Positions 1 through 9,170 of a DNA stretch of 29,456 nt are shown here, piece by piece (position 1 is the first letter of the stretch; every line of letters starts with the position of its first letter). This DNA comes from Pseudomonadota bacterium. Its GTDB lineage: Bacteria; Pseudomonadota; Alphaproteobacteria; Micavibrionales; UBA2020. Made by a program: the position numbers and the translations under genes. The notes below the pieces were generated by a model. That model saw nothing but the letters and a program-made list of their open reading frames with translations, did no database searches and had not been told where the DNA came from. The stretch is taken from contig JAEXMB010000009.1 of the NCBI GenBank assembly GCA_023444705.1, positions 1 to 29,456 on the forward strand, written 5' to 3'.

Positions 1-39
1 CATCTGTTCTTGCCTGCTGAAAAAAAAGGACCCCGCTCT

Positions 40-1491
40 ATGGCCGTCGTCATGTGGTTCAGACAGGATTTACGCCTGCATGATAATCCCGCGCTGACCG
101 CTGCGATCGACAGCGGCGAAAGCGTTATCCCGCTTTATATCCTTGATGACGTTAACGCAGATGACTGGAAGATGGGCGGGGCCAGCCGCTGGTGGCTGCA
201 TCAAAGCCTGCAGGCGCTTGACAAGGATCTGCGCGCGGCCGGACTTGGGGCGCTTGTGCTGCTTCACGGCGACGCTGAAAAAGAACTGGCGGCGTTCGTA
301 AAAAAGAATAACGTAAACGCAGTTTACTGGAACCGCCGCTACGAGCCTTGGGCGATGGCGCGCGATACACGCATCAAAAAGAATCTGCAGGTCGAAGCGC
401 ACAGCTTTGCCAGCTATCTGCTGTTTGAACCTTGGGTTATCAAAAACAAGACCGGCGGGCAGTACAAGGTCTTCACCCCGTTTTCAAAAGCGGTGATGGA
501 GCAAAGACAGGATATTTTACCGCCCGATACCAAAGCGCCCAAAGCCCATGCCAAGGCCCCTGATGCAAAGGGGCTGAAACTGGCCGATCTTGGGCTGATG
601 CCTGCCATCGCATGGTATGCGGACATGGCAAAAGAATGGCAACCGGGCGAGCAGGGCGCGCAGGAGAGACTTGAGGAAACCGTGCATAAAATCGCGGGCC
701 ATTACAAAGAACGCCGCGATTTTCCGGCTATTGACGGCGTATCGCGCCTGTCCCCGCATTTGCATTTTGGCGAGATCAGCCCGCGCCAGGTCTGGCATGC
801 TGTTGACAACGAAAGCCGCAAGCACGGACGCAGCAAATACAGCCAGAACGCCGAAGGCTTTTTACGGCAGCTGATCTGGCGTGATTTTTCGTGGCATCTG
901 CTTTATCACGATCCACAATTTCCTGACCGCGAATGGAACCCGCAATTCCGCACCTTCCCGTGGAAGAAAAACGCCAAGCTTTTGCGTGCATGGCAAAAAG
1001 GCCAGACAGGCTACCCGATTGTCGATGCAGGCATGCGCCAGTTGTGGCAAACAGGCTGGATGCACAACCGTGTGCGCATGATCGTGGGGTCGTTTCTGGT
1101 CAAGAACCTGCTGATTGACTGGCGCGCGGGGGAAAAGTGGTTCTGGGATACGCTGGTCGACGCCGATCTTGGCAATAATGCGGCGGGCTGGCAGTGGATT
1201 GCAGGGTGCGGTGCCGATGCCGCCCCGTACTTCCGTATTTTTAATCCGGTTCTGCAAAGCAAGAAATTCGACGCCGATGGCGAATATATCCGCACCTACG
1301 TGCCGGAACTGAAGGACGTGCCTGCCGCCTATATCCACGCCCCGTGGGAAGCGCCGCCTATGATCCAGTCGGCACTGCGCGGCAAATATCCGCCTCCTGT
1401 GGTCGACCATGCACGCGCGCGCGATGCGGCCCTGGCAGCATACCGCGAAACCAGACCCGCAAGTGCTAACGACACCGATGCACAGGAGTAA
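40..1491 (+). CDS. phrB: Deoxyribodipyrimidine photo-lyase (class I cryptochrome/photolyase family)
   Basis: Light-driven flavoenzyme that splits cyclobutane pyrimidine dimers in UV-damaged DNA. The N-terminus (MAVVMWFRQDLRLHDNP) is the antenna-chromophore Rossmann domain of the photolyase family. The C-terminal half is the all-helical FAD-binding domain, with LRQLIWRDFSWHLLYHDP, DAGMRQLWQTGWMHNR and the signature NNAAGWQWIAGCGADAAPYF followed by RIFNP. The 483-residue length is normal for the family. An in-frame TTG at position 10 would add ten residues, but ATG at 40 is preferred because AAAAAGGA lies 9 bases before it and the protein then begins directly at the beta-strand. The terminal AGGAG at 1484-1488 serves the next gene, so the two are probably co-transcribed. 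A cryptochrome-like role cannot be excluded from sequence, but the motifs are those of bacterial CPD photolyases. Confidence 0.95.
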   Translation: MAVVMWFRQDLRLHDNPALTAAIDSGESVIPLYILDDVNADDWKMGGASRWWLHQSLQALDKDLRAAGLGALVLLHGDAEKELAAFVKKNNVNAVYWNRRYEPWAMARDTRIKKNLQVEAHSFASYLLFEPWVIKNKTGGQYKVFTPFSKAVMEQRQDILPPDTKAPKAHAKAPDAKGLKLADLGLMPAIAWYADMAKEWQPGEQGAQERLEETVHKIAGHYKERRDFPAIDGVSRLSPHLHFGEISPRQVWHAVDNESRKHGRSKYSQNAEGFLRQLIWRDFSWHLLYHDPQFPDREWNPQFRTFPWKKNAKLLRAWQKGQTGYPIVDAGMRQLWQTGWMHNRVRMIVGSFLVKNLLIDWRAGEKWFWDTLVDADLGNNAAGWQWIAGCGADAAPYFRIFNPVLQSKKFDADGEYIRTYVPELKDVPAAYIHAPWEAPPMIQSALRGKYPPPVVDHARARDAALAAYRETRPASANDTDAQE

Positions 1492-1500
1492 TCCCCCTTC

Positions 1501-2292
1501 ATGATCTATCATCTGCAAAGCCGTTATGCCTTTCGCGTCCACGGGCCGGATGCGGCGGAATTTTTACAAAACACCCTGACCAACGATATCCGCAAGCTCA
1601 CGGCGCAAACCCCCGCGCAATACAATCTGTTGCTCAGCCCGCAGGGGCAGGTGCTGCATGAAATGTTCGTGGTCCTGCAAGGCAACGGCGATTACCTGAT
1701 CGACACCTATGAGCCACGGCAGGCCGACCTGTTGCGCCGCCTGACCTTGTTCAAGCTGAGGGCCAATGTCGACATCACGCCGCGCCCTGCGATACAGGTC
1801 TATGCGGTTCCCGCCGGAGAGGCCGCGCCGCAGGACGCCATCATTGATCCGCGCGCGCCAAAGCTTGGCAAGCGCATCTATAGCGCCGATGGCACGCCCG
1901 CAGGGCTGATCCACCCCGAGGCGGGATACATTGATGACTGTATCGATATGACCGTACCGGTGGCCGGGGCCATCAGGTTTGAAAAAGACTTTGTCCACGA
2001 TCTGGGCCTGCAGAATTTCAATGCCATTGCATGGGATAAAGGCTGCTTTATCGGGCAGGAGGTGGCGGCGCGCGTGGAGCATCGCGGGCTGGCCAAAAAG
2101 GGGCTATTTACAGTGACCGCCCAGCGCATCGATATGGCCAACCCGTCTATCGCACTGCAAAACGGTATGGAGGCAGGGGAAATCCGCCTGTCGGATCGCA
2201 GCGGCACCCGTGCCTTGGCAGTTATCAAAAAAATAGCGGTCGAGGCCGGAGAATCCTTGCTCCACGCGGGTTTTCCGCTGTCTATCGCCTGA
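1501..2292 (+). CDS. ygfZ: YgfZ/GcvT-like folate-binding protein for Fe-S cluster assembly
   Basis: A 263-residue member of the YgfZ (COG0354) family, related in fold to the glycine-cleavage T-protein. These proteins use tetrahydrofolate to support assembly or repair of iron-sulfur enzymes, including the tRNA thiolation enzyme MiaB in E. coli. The defining family motif K-G-C-[FY]-x-G-Q-E is present as DKGCFIGQE at residues 179-187, with the conserved Cys at 182. The N-terminal FLQNTLTNDI and SPQGQVLHEMFV segments match the folate-binding half. The start ATG lies 9 bases after the photolyase stop and is preceded by AGGAG inside the end of that gene, which indicates a bicistronic unit. It is soluble and cytoplasmic, with no signal peptide. 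Confidence 0.93.
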   Translation: MIYHLQSRYAFRVHGPDAAEFLQNTLTNDIRKLTAQTPAQYNLLLSPQGQVLHEMFVVLQGNGDYLIDTYEPRQADLLRRLTLFKLRANVDITPRPAIQVYAVPAGEAAPQDAIIDPRAPKLGKRIYSADGTPAGLIHPEAGYIDDCIDMTVPVAGAIRFEKDFVHDLGLQNFNAIAWDKGCFIGQEVAARVEHRGLAKKGLFTVTAQRIDMANPSIALQNGMEAGEIRLSDRSGTRALAVIKKIAVEAGESLLHAGFPLSIA

Positions 2293-2379
2293 AATCCACC
2301 GCTGGCATATTACGTGAAGACAGAATATTAACCATTTGTCTTATAATATAAATACGGGGGACTTTGGGGCTACATCCGT

Positions 2380-3432
2380 ATGTCTATTGAAAAAGACGAC
2401 TACAAGGTGAGGGGTAAAAAACCTGCACAGAACGATATGGACGCACTCGACACTTTTCCGTTGTCGATCGTGCCGCTGACAAGCACGTCCCTGAAATCCG
2501 CCAAGCTGATCAAAAATGCCCGCATGGAAACGACGGTCGAACTGCACAACGACCCGATCGCAGGCAGCTATCAGATTTTCCCCGAGGCGGTCGCCGAAAC
2601 TTTCAAAGGCGCGGAAAAAGATCAGGAGCTGATCGTCAAACTGTCGTTACTGAACAGCTATGACGTTTTTTCGCTGCGCAACAGCATCAAGAAGCTCGGC
2701 CTTGAATTGCAGGACCCCGGCGTGCTGACACTGTCGGAAGATATGCGCGCGACGCTCAACACCTATGCGCTGCATTTCACGCGCCCGCTGATCGAGAATA
2801 TCTTTGGCGCCGGCAACAATCACAACACGCAGGATTTGCAACACTTGTTGCGCGACCCCGACGTTGCGCGCGTGCGCGAGAACCTGATGATCATGACCCG
2901 CAAGACGGGTATTCCGCTGGGCGACATTCCCAAGTTCATCGAAGATTATAACGACGTCTTCCTGTCGCTGTCGTATTACCGCCACGGCTTTGAAAGCATC
3001 GGCGAGGCGATCACGCGCATCCTGTTGTGGATCGACGAACTGAAACACCACCGCGACATCATGGCAACGCCGCAGACCCTGAGCAGTTGCAAACGCACGG
3101 AAGAAGCGCTGAAATTCCTCTCGACCTCGTTGCGCGAGCGCCTTGGGCGCCTGCAATACAGCTTTGAAACGTTCTGGAAGGACATCAACCAGCAGTCCTT
3201 CATCAACCTGCGCCAGCAGATCGAGGACAACCACGCCAGCATGGGTGCGGTGCTGTGCGGGCTGGTCGTCAAGCTGCGCAACTGGGAAAAAACCTTCCCC
3301 GACAACACGGTCGGTGGCCCCGTAACACGGGCCAAATTCGTGGTCACGGAGCTTGAGCCGGGGCTTGAGCGTCTCAAAACCCTTGAAAACGTGGCGCGCA
3401 TGCGCCTTGGCCTGATCCCGATCAAGATTTAA
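2380..3432 (+). CDS. Hypothetical protein, 350 aa, probably all-helical and soluble
   Basis: I do not recognise this family. The 350-residue product has no signal peptide and no hydrophobic stretch long enough to cross a membrane. It has many heptad-like amphipathic stretches (roughly residues 150-330), suggesting a mostly helical cytoplasmic protein. Composition and codon use match the neighbours, and the ORF is long and clean, so it is a real gene. The upstream gap (2293-2379) is AT-rich and holds TATAAT at 2342-2347, a plausible -10, but I see no convincing -35. The ribosome-binding site is weak (TTGGGG about ten bases before ATG). It is followed by a second unrecognised gene on the same strand, and the two may work together. 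No catalytic or DNA-binding motif is visible. Confidence 0.8.
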   Translation: MSIEKDDYKVRGKKPAQNDMDALDTFPLSIVPLTSTSLKSAKLIKNARMETTVELHNDPIAGSYQIFPEAVAETFKGAEKDQELIVKLSLLNSYDVFSLRNSIKKLGLELQDPGVLTLSEDMRATLNTYALHFTRPLIENIFGAGNNHNTQDLQHLLRDPDVARVRENLMIMTRKTGIPLGDIPKFIEDYNDVFLSLSYYRHGFESIGEAITRILLWIDELKHHRDIMATPQTLSSCKRTEEALKFLSTSLRERLGRLQYSFETFWKDINQQSFINLRQQIEDNHASMGAVLCGLVVKLRNWEKTFPDNTVGGPVTRAKFVVTELEPGLERLKTLENVARMRLGLIPIKI

Positions 3433-3460
3433 CTATCTGTTTTATAACAGAATATCATTT

Positions 3461-3489
3461 TTGACATAATAAAAATACCATGTTAGGCT
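3461..3489 (+). promoter_or_regulatory. Sigma70-type promoter for the 3526 gene
   Basis: A perfect -35 TTGACA at 3461-3466 and a -10 TAGGCT at 3484-3489 are separated by exactly 17 bases of AT-rich DNA. The start codon lies 36 bases downstream. The neighbouring palindrome CTGTT-TTAT-AACAG (3437-3450) lies just upstream of the -35. Confidence 0.55.
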
Positions 3490-3525
3490 GATGCATTCTT
3501 TTCATTGCCAGCCGGATGATGTGCC

Positions 3526-4491
3526 ATGTCGCAACCTGATGCTCCCCATACAGACGCCGAAACGCTGAGCGCGATCAAAACGCGCTATCAGGCGGAGTAT
3601 ATGCTCAAGGCCAAAGGCAAGCTTGGCTGGTGGAACGTCTTTCGCGGCCGTGACGCACGCTTCCAACAGGTCGAGCAGATTGCGGCAAAACTGATGCAGG
3701 CCGATCTTGCCGACGGCAGCCTGCAGGCACGCTATAAAAGCGACCTCGAACGCGAAGAAATCGCGGCGAACGCACCCGCGTTGCCCGCACAGATCGACTA
3801 TACCGACATCACCAACGACCTGATCGCGCCGCCGCAACAGCGCCACCTGCCGCCCGAGCCGGAAGATTACAACGTCAACATCCCCGATGTGCCGCACCTG
3901 CAGGCATCAAGCGATACAGATTTCCTGTTCTATGTGCTGGAAACGCTGACCCCGTTTGATCTGCGCAGCCCCGGCTATGTCGAATGCGCCGAGCTGAAGG
4001 CGTTGCGTCAGAATACGATCCCCAAAGGGTTTGAAAAACCGCCAACCTACGCCACGATCGTCACCAAGCAATTCGACATCCAGCCGACGGGTGCGGTCGT
4101 GCGCGACGAAAAGCTGAAAAACCTGATGATCCTGATGCATTCCGACACACAGGAAGACCTGATCAAATTCGGCGCGCAAGCCATCGCCTATTACAACAAA
4201 TACGCCAAAATTCCCCAGCGCCTGCGCGAGGAATTCATGATCGAGCATACCAAGGAAGTTTTACGTACCGCAGGCCATGCCTTTACGCCGCGCTACGAGA
4301 TTTTCTGCATGAACGTCATGCACCACGTGTCGATGCAGATGCAGACGTTCAATGCGCCCAAAGCGCAACCGCAACAGCCCAAAGTGACCGTCACGGTCAA
4401 TTTCGACCTCAATGCGCAAAAACCGCAAGACGGTAAAGCACCAAAGGCCGAGAAACCCGCCAAAGCGGCACCTAAGCAGAAAAAAGGCTAG
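3526..4491 (+). CDS. Hypothetical protein, 321 aa, with Ala/Lys/Pro/Gln-rich C-terminal tail
   Basis: I do not recognise this family. The protein has three visible parts. An N-terminal region (residues about 1-85) is basic and helical, with a Trp pair in KGKLGWWNVFRGRD. A central globular region (about 115-270) contains aromatic and helical segments such as DFLFYVLETLTPFDLRSPGY and AIAYYNKYAKIPQRLREEF. A low-complexity tail (about 275-321) is rich in K, A, P and Q and is probably disordered. There is no signal peptide or transmembrane segment. It follows the other unknown gene on the same strand after a 93-base gap with its own TTGACA promoter. It ends 8 bases from the convergent ppdK stop, with no terminator visible between them. 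Function unknown; the basic tail could bind nucleic acid or a membrane surface, but nothing proves this. Confidence 0.8.
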   Translation: MSQPDAPHTDAETLSAIKTRYQAEYMLKAKGKLGWWNVFRGRDARFQQVEQIAAKLMQADLADGSLQARYKSDLEREEIAANAPALPAQIDYTDITNDLIAPPQQRHLPPEPEDYNVNIPDVPHLQASSDTDFLFYVLETLTPFDLRSPGYVECAELKALRQNTIPKGFEKPPTYATIVTKQFDIQPTGAVVRDEKLKNLMILMHSDTQEDLIKFGAQAIAYYNKYAKIPQRLREEFMIEHTKEVLRTAGHAFTPRYEIFCMNVMHHVSMQMQTFNAPKAQPQQPKVTVTVNFDLNAQKPQDGKAPKAEKPAKAAPKQKKG

Positions 4492-4499
4492 GCGCGCGA

Positions 4500-7166
4500 C
4501 TATCCCGCTTTACGCTGGCGCGCGACTGCGCGTGCTGCCGCCAGACGCGCGATCGGCACGCGGTAGGGCGAGCATGAGACGTAATCCAGCCCTGCGTCAT
4601 GAAAGAATGCGACCGAGTTCGGATCGCCGCCATGTTCGCCGCAAATACCAAGCTTGATGTCTTTGCGCGCTGATCGACCTTGCTCGGCAGCCAGACGCAC
4701 CAGTTGTCCCACGCCGTCAACGTCAAGGGAGGCGAAGGGGTCTGCCGCGACCAGATGCTGTTGCTGATAGGCTGGCAGGAAACTGCCCGCATCGTCACGG
4801 CTGATGCCCCAGGTGGTCTGGGTAAGGTCGTTGGTGCCAAAGCTGAAGAACGCCGCATGTTCGGCGATCGCGCCCGCATTGAGCGCCGCGCGCGGCAGTT
4901 CGATCATGGTGCCCACCATATAATCAATGCCGGCAGGTGCCAGCGCGTCGATGCGCGTTTTGAACAATGCCATTTCTGCCGAGGTCGCGATCAGCGGCAC
5001 CATGATTTCAGGCTTCACGGCAATACCTTGCGCCTTCACGGCCAATGCCGCGGCAAAGATTGCCTTGACCTGCATCTCGTAGATTTCGGGATAGACGACC
5101 CCTAAACGCACGCCACGTAGGCCAAGCATCGGGTTGGTTTCGTGCAGGCGGTGGATGCGCGCCTTGACGCTGGCGACATCGCGGCCAGTCGCCTGTGCCA
5201 GCGTGGCAATCTCGGCTTCGTGCTGGGGCAGGAATTCATGCAGGGGCGGATCAAGCAGGCGGATGGTGACGGGCAGGCCGTCCATGATACGGAACAGCTC
5301 CTCGAAATCGCCTTGCTGGGCGGGGGCAAGCTCTGCCAGTGCGCTGGCGCGGTCTTCTGCCGTTTCGGCCAGGATCATGCGGCGCACATGCAGAATACGC
5401 GCAGGATCAAAAAACATATGCTCGGTACGGCACAGGCCGATGCCTTCTGCACCGAAGCCGCGCGCCGTTTTGGCATCAAGCGGCGTTTCCGCATTGGCGC
5501 GCACGCGTAAATGACGCATGTCGTCGGCCCAGCTCATTAGCGTGCTGAAAGCATCCGACAGTTCGGGCAGGCGCATGGGGACTGTACCGGCGATGACTTC
5601 GCCGCTGCTGCCGTCAATGGTCAGGGTATCACCTTCGGCCAACGTGCGACCCTGAATGGTGATACGGCGCGCCGCATAGTCGATCTGCACATCGCCCGCG
5701 CCGGATACGCAGGGCTTGCCCATGCCACGCGCGACCACTGCCGCGTGGCTGGTCATGCCGCCGCGCGCGGTCAAAATACCTTCGGCGGCATGCATGCCGT
5801 GAATATCCTCGGGGCTGGTTTCGATGCGGCAAAGGATAGTTTTGACGCCATCGGCCTTGAGCTTTTCCGCGCGGTCGGGATCAAGCACGATCTGGCCAAC
5901 CGCCGCACCGGGCGAGGCAGGCAGGCCGCGCGTCAGCACATCGCGCTGCGCTTTTTCATCAATCGTGGGGTGTAGCAACTGATCAAGGCTTGCGGGATCG
6001 ATGCTCAGGATCGCGTCGTCGCGGCTGGTCAGGCCTTCGTCGGCCATCTCGACGGCGATACGGATGGCGGCCGCCACGCTGCGCTTGCCGCTGCGGGTTT
6101 GCAGCATGTAAAGCTTGCCGCGCTGGATGGTGAATTCGATATCCTGCATGTCGCGGTAATGGCGTTCAAGCTTGCTGCGGATCGCCAGCAGTTCGGCGTA
6201 AGCATCGGGCATCTTGTCGGCAAGAGTCGCGATCGGATCGGGCGTGCGGATACCCGCCACGACGTCCTCGCCCTGTGCGTTGACCAGATATTCACCGTAA
6301 AAAACGTTTTCACCTGTCGAGGGATCGCGCGTGAAGGCGACACCCGTTGCACAATCGTCGCCCTGATTGCCGAACACAACGGCCTGAACGCAGACAGCCG
6401 TGCCCCAATCGGCGGGAATATCGTTGATCTTGCGATAGGTCACGGCGCGCGGCGTCATCCATGATTTGAACACCGCGCCGATCGCGCCCCAGAGTTGTTC
6501 CTGCGGGTCCTGCGGAAAGGGCTTGCCGGACTCGCGCTCTATCAGTGCTTTGTACTGCGTGACGATCTCCTGCCAGCCGCCTGCATCGATATCGGTATCG
6601 CTGCGCAGGTTGTTGCGGCGTTTGTGCGTGTCAAGCACGTCTTCAAAATGGTCATGTGCCACGCCCATGACCACGCTGCCATACATTTGCAACAGGCGGC
6701 GGTAGCAATCCCACGCAAAGCGCTGTTGCGCAGCACTGCCACCATTGGCCGAGGCCAGACCCGCCAGCACTTCGTCATTCAGGCCGATGTTCAAAATCGT
6801 ATCCATCATGCCGGGCATGGACACGCGCGCGCCCGAACGCACCGCCAGCAACAACGGCGCATCGGCGCGGCCAAAGCCGCCCAGCGTTTCTTTTTCAAGT
6901 TGTGCGAGCGCCGCTGTGACCTGCGCGTGCAGGCTGGGGGGATAGGCGCTGTCGTGCGCGTAGAAATGGCGGCAGACTTCGGTGGTCAGCACAAAACCGG
7001 GCGGAACGGGCAGGCCGAGGCGGCACATCTCGGCCAGATTGGCGCCTTTGCCGCCCAAGAGCGTTTTATCGGAGGGCACATCCGCCGCCGTTTGCCGCCC
7101 GAAGCTGTAAACCCATGTATCAATAGCAGAGGAGGGCGATAAAACAGTGGCAACAGCGTGGCTCAT
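4500..7166 (-). CDS. ppdK: Pyruvate, phosphate dikinase
   Basis: Interconverts pyruvate + ATP + Pi and phosphoenolpyruvate + AMP + PPi, giving a reversible glycolysis/gluconeogenesis node. The 888-residue length is typical. The N-terminal ATP-grasp domain (about 1-340) begins with LLGGKGANLAEM and contains GVAFTRDPSTGE. The central swivelling domain carries the phosphohistidine motif GGMTSHAAVVARG with catalytic His474. The C-terminal PEP/pyruvate barrel (about 535-880) contains GIGLCRTEHMFF, SFGTNDLTQTTWGISRDD and GICGEHGGDPNSV, with the catalytic Cys at 842. All key residues are intact. The gene is monocistronic, divergent from glyS and convergent with the 3526 gene. The start ATG is the first in frame, and no upstream extension is supported. 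Confidence 0.98.
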   Translation of the reverse strand: MSHAVATVLSPSSAIDTWVYSFGRQTAADVPSDKTLLGGKGANLAEMCRLGLPVPPGFVLTTEVCRHFYAHDSAYPPSLHAQVTAALAQLEKETLGGFGRADAPLLLAVRSGARVSMPGMMDTILNIGLNDEVLAGLASANGGSAAQQRFAWDCYRRLLQMYGSVVMGVAHDHFEDVLDTHKRRNNLRSDTDIDAGGWQEIVTQYKALIERESGKPFPQDPQEQLWGAIGAVFKSWMTPRAVTYRKINDIPADWGTAVCVQAVVFGNQGDDCATGVAFTRDPSTGENVFYGEYLVNAQGEDVVAGIRTPDPIATLADKMPDAYAELLAIRSKLERHYRDMQDIEFTIQRGKLYMLQTRSGKRSVAAAIRIAVEMADEGLTSRDDAILSIDPASLDQLLHPTIDEKAQRDVLTRGLPASPGAAVGQIVLDPDRAEKLKADGVKTILCRIETSPEDIHGMHAAEGILTARGGMTSHAAVVARGMGKPCVSGAGDVQIDYAARRITIQGRTLAEGDTLTIDGSSGEVIAGTVPMRLPELSDAFSTLMSWADDMRHLRVRANAETPLDAKTARGFGAEGIGLCRTEHMFFDPARILHVRRMILAETAEDRASALAELAPAQQGDFEELFRIMDGLPVTIRLLDPPLHEFLPQHEAEIATLAQATGRDVASVKARIHRLHETNPMLGLRGVRLGVVYPEIYEMQVKAIFAAALAVKAQGIAVKPEIMVPLIATSAEMALFKTRIDALAPAGIDYMVGTMIELPRAALNAGAIAEHAAFFSFGTNDLTQTTWGISRDDAGSFLPAYQQQHLVAADPFASLDVDGVGQLVRLAAEQGRSARKDIKLGICGEHGGDPNSVAFFHDAGLDYVSCSPYRVPIARLAAARAVARQRKAG

Positions 7167-7298
7167 GGCGCGAATCCCCGACCTGAAAAGAGGGTTTTTG
7201 TGCAGTGCAAAATATGCTATAAAAAATGGCCTTTGCGTTCAATGCCCAAAAAGCTAATCTTTGGCCCCAAACCACCTTAAAAAACCGGATTTTCCGCC

Positions 7299-8843
7299 AT
7301 GTCCCAGACCGCCGCAACCCCCGCAACCCAAAACGATAGCGCCACCGTTTCGATGGACGAGCTGGTCGCGCTGTGCAAGCGCCGCGGCTTTATCTTTCAG
7401 GCATCGGAAATCTATGACGGCCTGAACGGTTTCTGGGATTACGGCCCGCTGGGCGTGTTGCTGAAAAACAACCTGCGCGACCGCTGGTGGCATGACATGG
7501 TCATCGCGCCGCCGATCGGCCCCGATGGCACGCCGCTGCAAATCGTCGGCGTCGACAGCGCGATCATCCAGAACCCGCGCGCGTGGGAGGCCTCAGGCCA
7601 TGTCGGCGGCTTTAGCGACCCGATGATCGACTGCCGCAAGACCAAGCTGCGCTACCGCGCCGACCACCTGATCGCCATCCTTGATGCGCGCAACGACCAG
7701 ATTTTCGTTTTCGTGCAGGGCATGGAACACGACAAGGCCAGCCTGAAAAAGCTCAAGAAGATGGCCGGCACCGACGACCTTGAAAAACTGCAGATCCTGC
7801 CGTTCGACAAGATCGCGGCGGACGCCTATGCCAAGTGCATCGGCCCCGATACGGATGAGAAGGGGACGCTGACCGAGCCCCGCGCCTTTAACCTGATGTT
7901 CAAGACCTACGTCGGCGCAACGGCCACGGAAGATGACATCGCCTATCTGCGCCCCGAAACGGCGCAGGGTATCTTCCTCAATTATAAAAACATCGTCGAC
8001 AACATGCGCGTCAAAGTACCCTTTGGCATCGCGCAAGTCGGCAAGGCCTTCCGCAACGAGGTCAACCCGCGCAACTTTATCTTCCGCTCGCGCGAGTTCG
8101 AGCAAATGGAAATGGAATGGTTCTGCCATCCCGACGACGCGCAAAAGTGGCGTGACTTCTGGGTCGACAGCCGCATGAAGTGGTGGGACAGCGTCGGTGT
8201 TTCCGGCAAGAACACCATCCTGCGCGAACATGACAAGGACGAACTGAGCCACTACGCGAAAGCTGGCGTGGGCACCGTTGACATCGAATACCGCTGGCCG
8301 TTCACGGCACCGGGCTTTGGCGAACTGGAAGGCATCGCGCACCGCTGCGATTTCGACCTGACGCAACACGAGAAATTCTCAGGCAAAAAAATGGAATACT
8401 TCGATGACAGCGTACAGCCGCCGCGCCGCTTTATGCCGCACGTCATCGAACCTGCCGCCGGCCTGACCCGCGGCGTGCTGGCGGTGCTGGCAGAGGCTTA
8501 TACGGTCGACCCGTCACGCCCCAGTGGCATGTACATGAAGTTCGTGCCGTCGCTGGCTCCCGTCAAGGCCGCTGTCCTGCCGCTGACCAACAAGGACGGC
8601 CAGCCGGAACTGGCGCAGAAGCTTTATATGAACCTGCGCAACAAGTTCGCGACCGAATTCGACACCAAGGGCAATATCGGCAAGCGCTATGCCCGCAACG
8701 ACGAAATCGGCACGCCGTTCTGCATTACCGTCGACAGCGACAGTGCCTCGGACAACGCCGCGACCATCCGCCACCGCGACACCACGCAACAGGAACGCGT
8801 GGCGCTCGACAAGATCGGCGCCTACATTCAGGAAAAACTGTAA
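7299..8843 (+). CDS. glyS: Glycine--tRNA ligase, single-chain (GRS1, homodimeric) type
   Basis: Charges tRNA-Gly. The 514-residue protein belongs to the class II alpha2 GlyRS found in archaea, eukaryotes and some bacteria, not to the two-gene GlyQ/GlyS tetramer. Visible class II motifs are FWDYGPLGVLLKNNL near the N-terminus (45-59), RPETAQGIF (218-226), motif 2 QVGKAFRNEVNPRNFIFRSR (246-265) with the following EFEQMEMEWF, and motif 3 EPAAGLTRGVL (384-394). An anticodon-binding domain occupies about 415-514. The start is preceded by a weak Shine-Dalgarno sequence; ATG at 7299 is chosen because the conserved MDELVALCKRRGF block begins 18 residues in. A TATAAA at 7218-7223 is a possible -10 without a good -35. 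It is probably co-transcribed with the following small gene, 2 bases downstream. Confidence 0.97.
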   Translation: MSQTAATPATQNDSATVSMDELVALCKRRGFIFQASEIYDGLNGFWDYGPLGVLLKNNLRDRWWHDMVIAPPIGPDGTPLQIVGVDSAIIQNPRAWEASGHVGGFSDPMIDCRKTKLRYRADHLIAILDARNDQIFVFVQGMEHDKASLKKLKKMAGTDDLEKLQILPFDKIAADAYAKCIGPDTDEKGTLTEPRAFNLMFKTYVGATATEDDIAYLRPETAQGIFLNYKNIVDNMRVKVPFGIAQVGKAFRNEVNPRNFIFRSREFEQMEMEWFCHPDDAQKWRDFWVDSRMKWWDSVGVSGKNTILREHDKDELSHYAKAGVGTVDIEYRWPFTAPGFGELEGIAHRCDFDLTQHEKFSGKKMEYFDDSVQPPRRFMPHVIEPAAGLTRGVLAVLAEAYTVDPSRPSGMYMKFVPSLAPVKAAVLPLTNKDGQPELAQKLYMNLRNKFATEFDTKGNIGKRYARNDEIGTPFCITVDSDSASDNAATIRHRDTTQQERVALDKIGAYIQEKL

Positions 8844-8845
8844 GC

Positions 8846-9160
8846 ATGACCAGCCAACCCGCACGCAAGCGTCTGACGATTGCATTCAACCGCGCGGTAC
8901 TCAAACCGTGGGAGGAATTTGAAATCCTCTTGCCCTCATCGGAAAGTGACGGGTATGCGTGGAAACTCCACCAGCAGACCAGCCAGCCGTTTGAAATTCT
9001 CAAGGCTGACCGTTTTCCGCAACACGAACCCCGTGCCTGCAAATTCACAGCGCAGGGCAGCCAGTACGGCACCTTTAACGTCGAAGCAAAATTGAGCAAA
9101 ACAGTCGACGGACAAGAGAAGGTCAAACAGACCTACAAATTCAAAATCACCATCAAGTGA
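8846..9160 (+). CDS. Small chagasin-like (I42-fold) protein, divergent
   Basis: A 104-residue beta-rich protein. It resembles chagasin-type cysteine-protease inhibitors at the first loop only: ILLPSSESDGYAWKL (27-41) fits the family's NPTTGYxW loop. The usual GxGG loop and the RPW loop are not recognisable, so inhibitory function is doubtful. The C-terminal alternation YKFKITIK matches the last strand of that fold and is similar to the end of the clearer family member at 11268 (FTITVK). There is no signal peptide, unlike many bacterial homologues, so it should be cytoplasmic. The start ATG lies 2 bases after the glyS stop, with AGGAAA ten bases before it, indicating translation from the glyS message. 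Confidence 0.75.
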   Translation: MTSQPARKRLTIAFNRAVLKPWEEFEILLPSSESDGYAWKLHQQTSQPFEILKADRFPQHEPRACKFTAQGSQYGTFNVEAKLSKTVDGQEKVKQTYKFKITIK

Positions 9161-9170
9161 TTATCGCAAC

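Noticed and set aside
862..1542. A 226-codon open frame opposite the photolyase C-terminal domain
   Set aside because: Antisense shadow of highly conserved photolyase sequence.
7195..7223. Promoter for glyS using TATAAA at 7218
   Set aside because: The -10 is good but the hexamer 17 bases upstream (TTTTTG) is a poor -35; mentioned only under the gene.
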